DNA from: Verrucomicrobiota bacterium
Lineage (GTDB): Bacteria; Verrucomicrobiota; Verrucomicrobiia; Verrucomicrobiales; Verrucomicrobiaceae
Length of the DNA: 15,926 bases
Assembly (NCBI GenBank): GCA_021413535.1
Contig: JAIOQF010000234.1
Location: 1 to 15,926, forward strand
Direction: 5' to 3'
A program made the position numbers and the translations under genes. How positions within the stretch are numbered: the stretch's first letter is position 1; every line of letters starts with the position of its first letter. Under the pieces are notes generated by a model, which worked only from the letters and a program-made list of their open reading frames with translations, searched no databases and was not told the DNA's origin. Positions 14,245 to 15,926 of the stretch are shown here, in pieces.

Positions 14245-14288
14245 CTTCCCGCCACGCAATCCGCTCTCTGAAGATCTCAGCCATTCCA

Positions 14289-15800
14289 ATGCGCACACTT
14301 TCCAAATCTAAGATTATCGCCTTCCGGCAATGTCCAAAGCGTCTGTGGCTTGATCTTCATAAACCTGAACTCTGTGATGATTCGGCTTCCGAGACGGTTT
14401 TCAAAATCGGCAATCAGGTGGGTGACATTGCCCGAACCATTTACGATTCCGAGGGCACTGGTGTCCTCATTGACATCAAAGCCCTTGGCCATGGCGAAGC
14501 ACTCACCCGCAGTGCCAAGCTGCTGGCTGAGGGGCACTCGCCGGTATTTGAAGCGGGCTTGAAGACGGAAGGTGCCCTGGCTTACGCGGACGTGATGCTT
14601 CCGGACCGTTCCGATGACACTCTGCGCTGGCGGATGGTCGAGGTGAAATCTTCGACCAGCGTAAAAGAATATCATCACGACGACATCGCCGTGCAGTCCC
14701 ATATCGCCGTTTCCTCCGGAGTCCGTCTCTCATCCGTATCCTTGGCTCACATCAACACCAGCTTCATTTACCAGGGCGATAGTGACTACCGCGGATTACT
14801 CCAGGAAGCCGACCTCACTGAAGAAGCGCTCTCCCGTGGCGATGAGGTGAAGCAATGGATCGCCGACGCGCAGGTAGTTGCCGCAATGGCAGAAGAGCCC
14901 GAAGTCGCCACAGGTCCGCATTGCACGAAACCGTTCACCTGCGGGTTCTGCGACTACTGCAACCGGGACAAGGTATTGCCGGAGTTTCCTCTGGGATCGC
15001 TTCCCAAGCTGCATATCCGCAAACGTGAGCAATTCGAGTCCGAGGGTTATGCGGACCTACGGGACGTGCCAGATGAGCTTCTTAATGCTGTTCAGAGACG
15101 GGTCAAACAATGCTCCGTTACCGGAGATGCTTTCTTCGATGCCGATGGAGCAGCTGCGGACCTCTCACCCTTTGGTTTCCCCGCTTATTTTCTCGACTTC
15201 GAGACCATCTTGTTTGCCGTGCCCATCTGGAAAGGAACGCGTCCCTATCAGCAAATCACCTTTCAGTTTAGCCTCCACACGCTCGCAAAATCAGGCCAGC
15301 TTGCTCAAACCGCTTTTCTTGATCTCTCAGGCAACGATCCGTCAGAGCCCTTCGCCAAGGCATTGATTTCAGCCTGCGGTAAGAAAGGACCAGTATTTGT
15401 CTATAACGCTACTTTTGAAACATCTCGCATCCGGGAATTGGCCGAACGCTTTCCAGATTTAGCCGACTCGCTCCTGGCTATTAATGCCCGGGTAGTTGAT
15501 CTCCTGCCTATTGCACGAAACCGCTATTACCACCCCAGCCAGCAAGGAAGCTGGAGCATCAAAGCCGTGCTGCCTGCCGTGGCACCCGAACTGAACTACG
15601 ACAATCTCACCGGCGTGCAGGATGGTGGAATGGCGCAGGAAGTATTCCGTGAGGCAATTCAGGACGAAACCAGTGCAGAGCGCAAACGTGAGATCGAACA
15701 ACAACTACTAGCCTACTGCCGGCTGGATACCTTTGCCATGGTGCGGCTCTGGCAATTTTTCAGTGGGCGAGATGAACCGGCGCTGCAAGATGTTGATTAG
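14289..15800 (+). CDS. Cas4-like nuclease fused to a DEDD exonuclease-like domain (DUF2779)
   Basis: A 503-residue two-domain protein. Residues ~1-225 are Cas4/RecB-like: Cys15 (FRQCPKRLW), Asp101, and the PD-(D/E)XK core VEVK (Glu118, Lys120), then Cys212, 218, 221 and 224 in CTKPFTCGFCDYC. One N-terminal and several C-terminal cysteines is the pattern of an Fe-S cluster in Cas4. Residues ~295-495 are the DUF2779 part, an RNase H-like fold with FLDFET (Asp303, Glu305), VYNATFE, VVDLLP (Asp404) and YCRLDT (Asp480), consistent with a DEDD-type 3'-5' exonuclease. The ATG at 14289 directly precedes the conserved TLSKSKIIAFRQC; the frame is open further up but without domain content. No CRISPR array or cas gene is nearby, so a repair or defence nuclease role is more likely than spacer acquisition. 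Confidence 0.85.
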   Translation: MRTLSKSKIIAFRQCPKRLWLDLHKPELCDDSASETVFKIGNQVGDIARTIYDSEGTGVLIDIKALGHGEALTRSAKLLAEGHSPVFEAGLKTEGALAYADVMLPDRSDDTLRWRMVEVKSSTSVKEYHHDDIAVQSHIAVSSGVRLSSVSLAHINTSFIYQGDSDYRGLLQEADLTEEALSRGDEVKQWIADAQVVAAMAEEPEVATGPHCTKPFTCGFCDYCNRDKVLPEFPLGSLPKLHIRKREQFESEGYADLRDVPDELLNAVQRRVKQCSVTGDAFFDADGAAADLSPFGFPAYFLDFETILFAVPIWKGTRPYQQITFQFSLHTLAKSGQLAQTAFLDLSGNDPSEPFAKALISACGKKGPVFVYNATFETSRIRELAERFPDLADSLLAINARVVDLLPIARNRYYHPSQQGSWSIKAVLPAVAPELNYDNLTGVQDGGMAQEVFREAIQDETSAERKREIEQQLLAYCRLDTFAMVRLWQFFSGRDEPALQDVD

Positions 15801-15819
15801 CTCTGTTTATTAGTCAATT

Positions 15820-15847
15820 AGGGCGCACTGTCGCGAACGTGCGCGCT
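15820..15847. other. Hairpin after the Cas4-like gene
   Basis: AGGGCGCAC (15820-15828) pairs with GTGCGCGCT (15839-15847) with one mismatch and a 10-base loop, 19 bases after the stop codon. No T run follows, so it is not a standard terminator, though it could slow polymerase or protect the 3' end. Confidence 0.35.
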
Positions 15848-15869
15848 CTATACGGAATGCGGCGGATGA

Positions 15870-15892
15870 CGTTGAATGGAGGTGATTCAACG
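15870..15892 (+). terminator. Hairpin followed by T-rich sequence near the right edge
   Basis: CGTTGAAT (15870-15877) and ATTCAACG (15885-15892) form a perfect 8-base-pair stem with a 7-base loop GGAGGTG, followed by CATTTTCGTTTT. This fits a weak intrinsic terminator. The loop GGAGGTG would also be a strong ribosome binding site, but no good start codon at the right distance is visible before the edge. Confidence 0.4.
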
Positions 15893-15926
15893 CATTTTCG
15901 TTTTGATCTGTCATGCCACTGAGGTC

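Noticed and set aside
14289..15800. A CRISPR-Cas adaptation gene (cas4)
   Set aside because: No cas1, cas2 or repeat array is present and the protein carries a second DUF2779 nuclease domain not found in Cas4.
15866..15926. A gene start at the right edge using GGAGGTG as ribosome binding site
   Set aside because: The possible ATG and GTG codons are either inside the site or too far from it, and the visible frame is too short to judge.

Overview
The window looks like a chromosomal accessory region of a Verrucomicrobiota bacterium. Three things point there: a cut-off gene at the left edge starts with a paired CxxC zinc ribbon of the kind common in PVC bacteria; a perfect TGTTC-N4-GAACA palindrome, which from memory is the LexA motif described for Verrucomicrobium, sits at the start of an SOS-type operon; and most start codons lack a clear Shine-Dalgarno sequence, with genes instead coupled by ATGA, GTGA or TAATG overlaps. 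The phylum is an inference. No rRNA, tRNA, insertion sequence or CRISPR array was seen.

Left part (1-1287): a partial zinc-ribbon protein on the minus strand, a small XRE-type HTH gene, and about 600 bases with no gene I can support.

Centre-left (1288-5210, all minus strand): a complete CBASS anti-phage operon read right to left: XRE repressor (CapH-like), ImmA/IrrE protease (CapP-like), patatin phospholipase effector (CapV), CD-NTase, and a stand-alone E2-like protein. This is a 'short' type II CBASS (E2 without E1 or JAB) under a repressor/protease switch. Two inverted repeats share the half-site GTAAGC/GCTTAC, one at the start of the repressor gene and one just before capV, and are the likely operators. 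The expected logic is: protease cuts repressor, the operon is derepressed, the E2 primes the CD-NTase, the cyclic nucleotide activates the lipase, and the membrane is degraded.

Middle (5317-9481): a secreted S1/P1 zinc nuclease, a GIY-YIG nuclease overlapping a DUF72 protein, and two adjacent unrecognised minus-strand genes that may be distant paralogues.

Right (9591-14040): a LexA-box-controlled translesion cassette made of a UmuD-like protein, a 36-residue basic micro-ORF ending in a clamp-binding-like QQELPL motif, and a Y-family polymerase fused to a DnaE-type polymerase. All three are joined by 4-base overlaps. The DnaE half is broken in its palm domain by a deletion plus frameshift, so the Y polymerase is intact but the C-family polymerase should be dead. 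The right end carries a Cas4-like/DEDD (DUF2779) nuclease and two hairpins.
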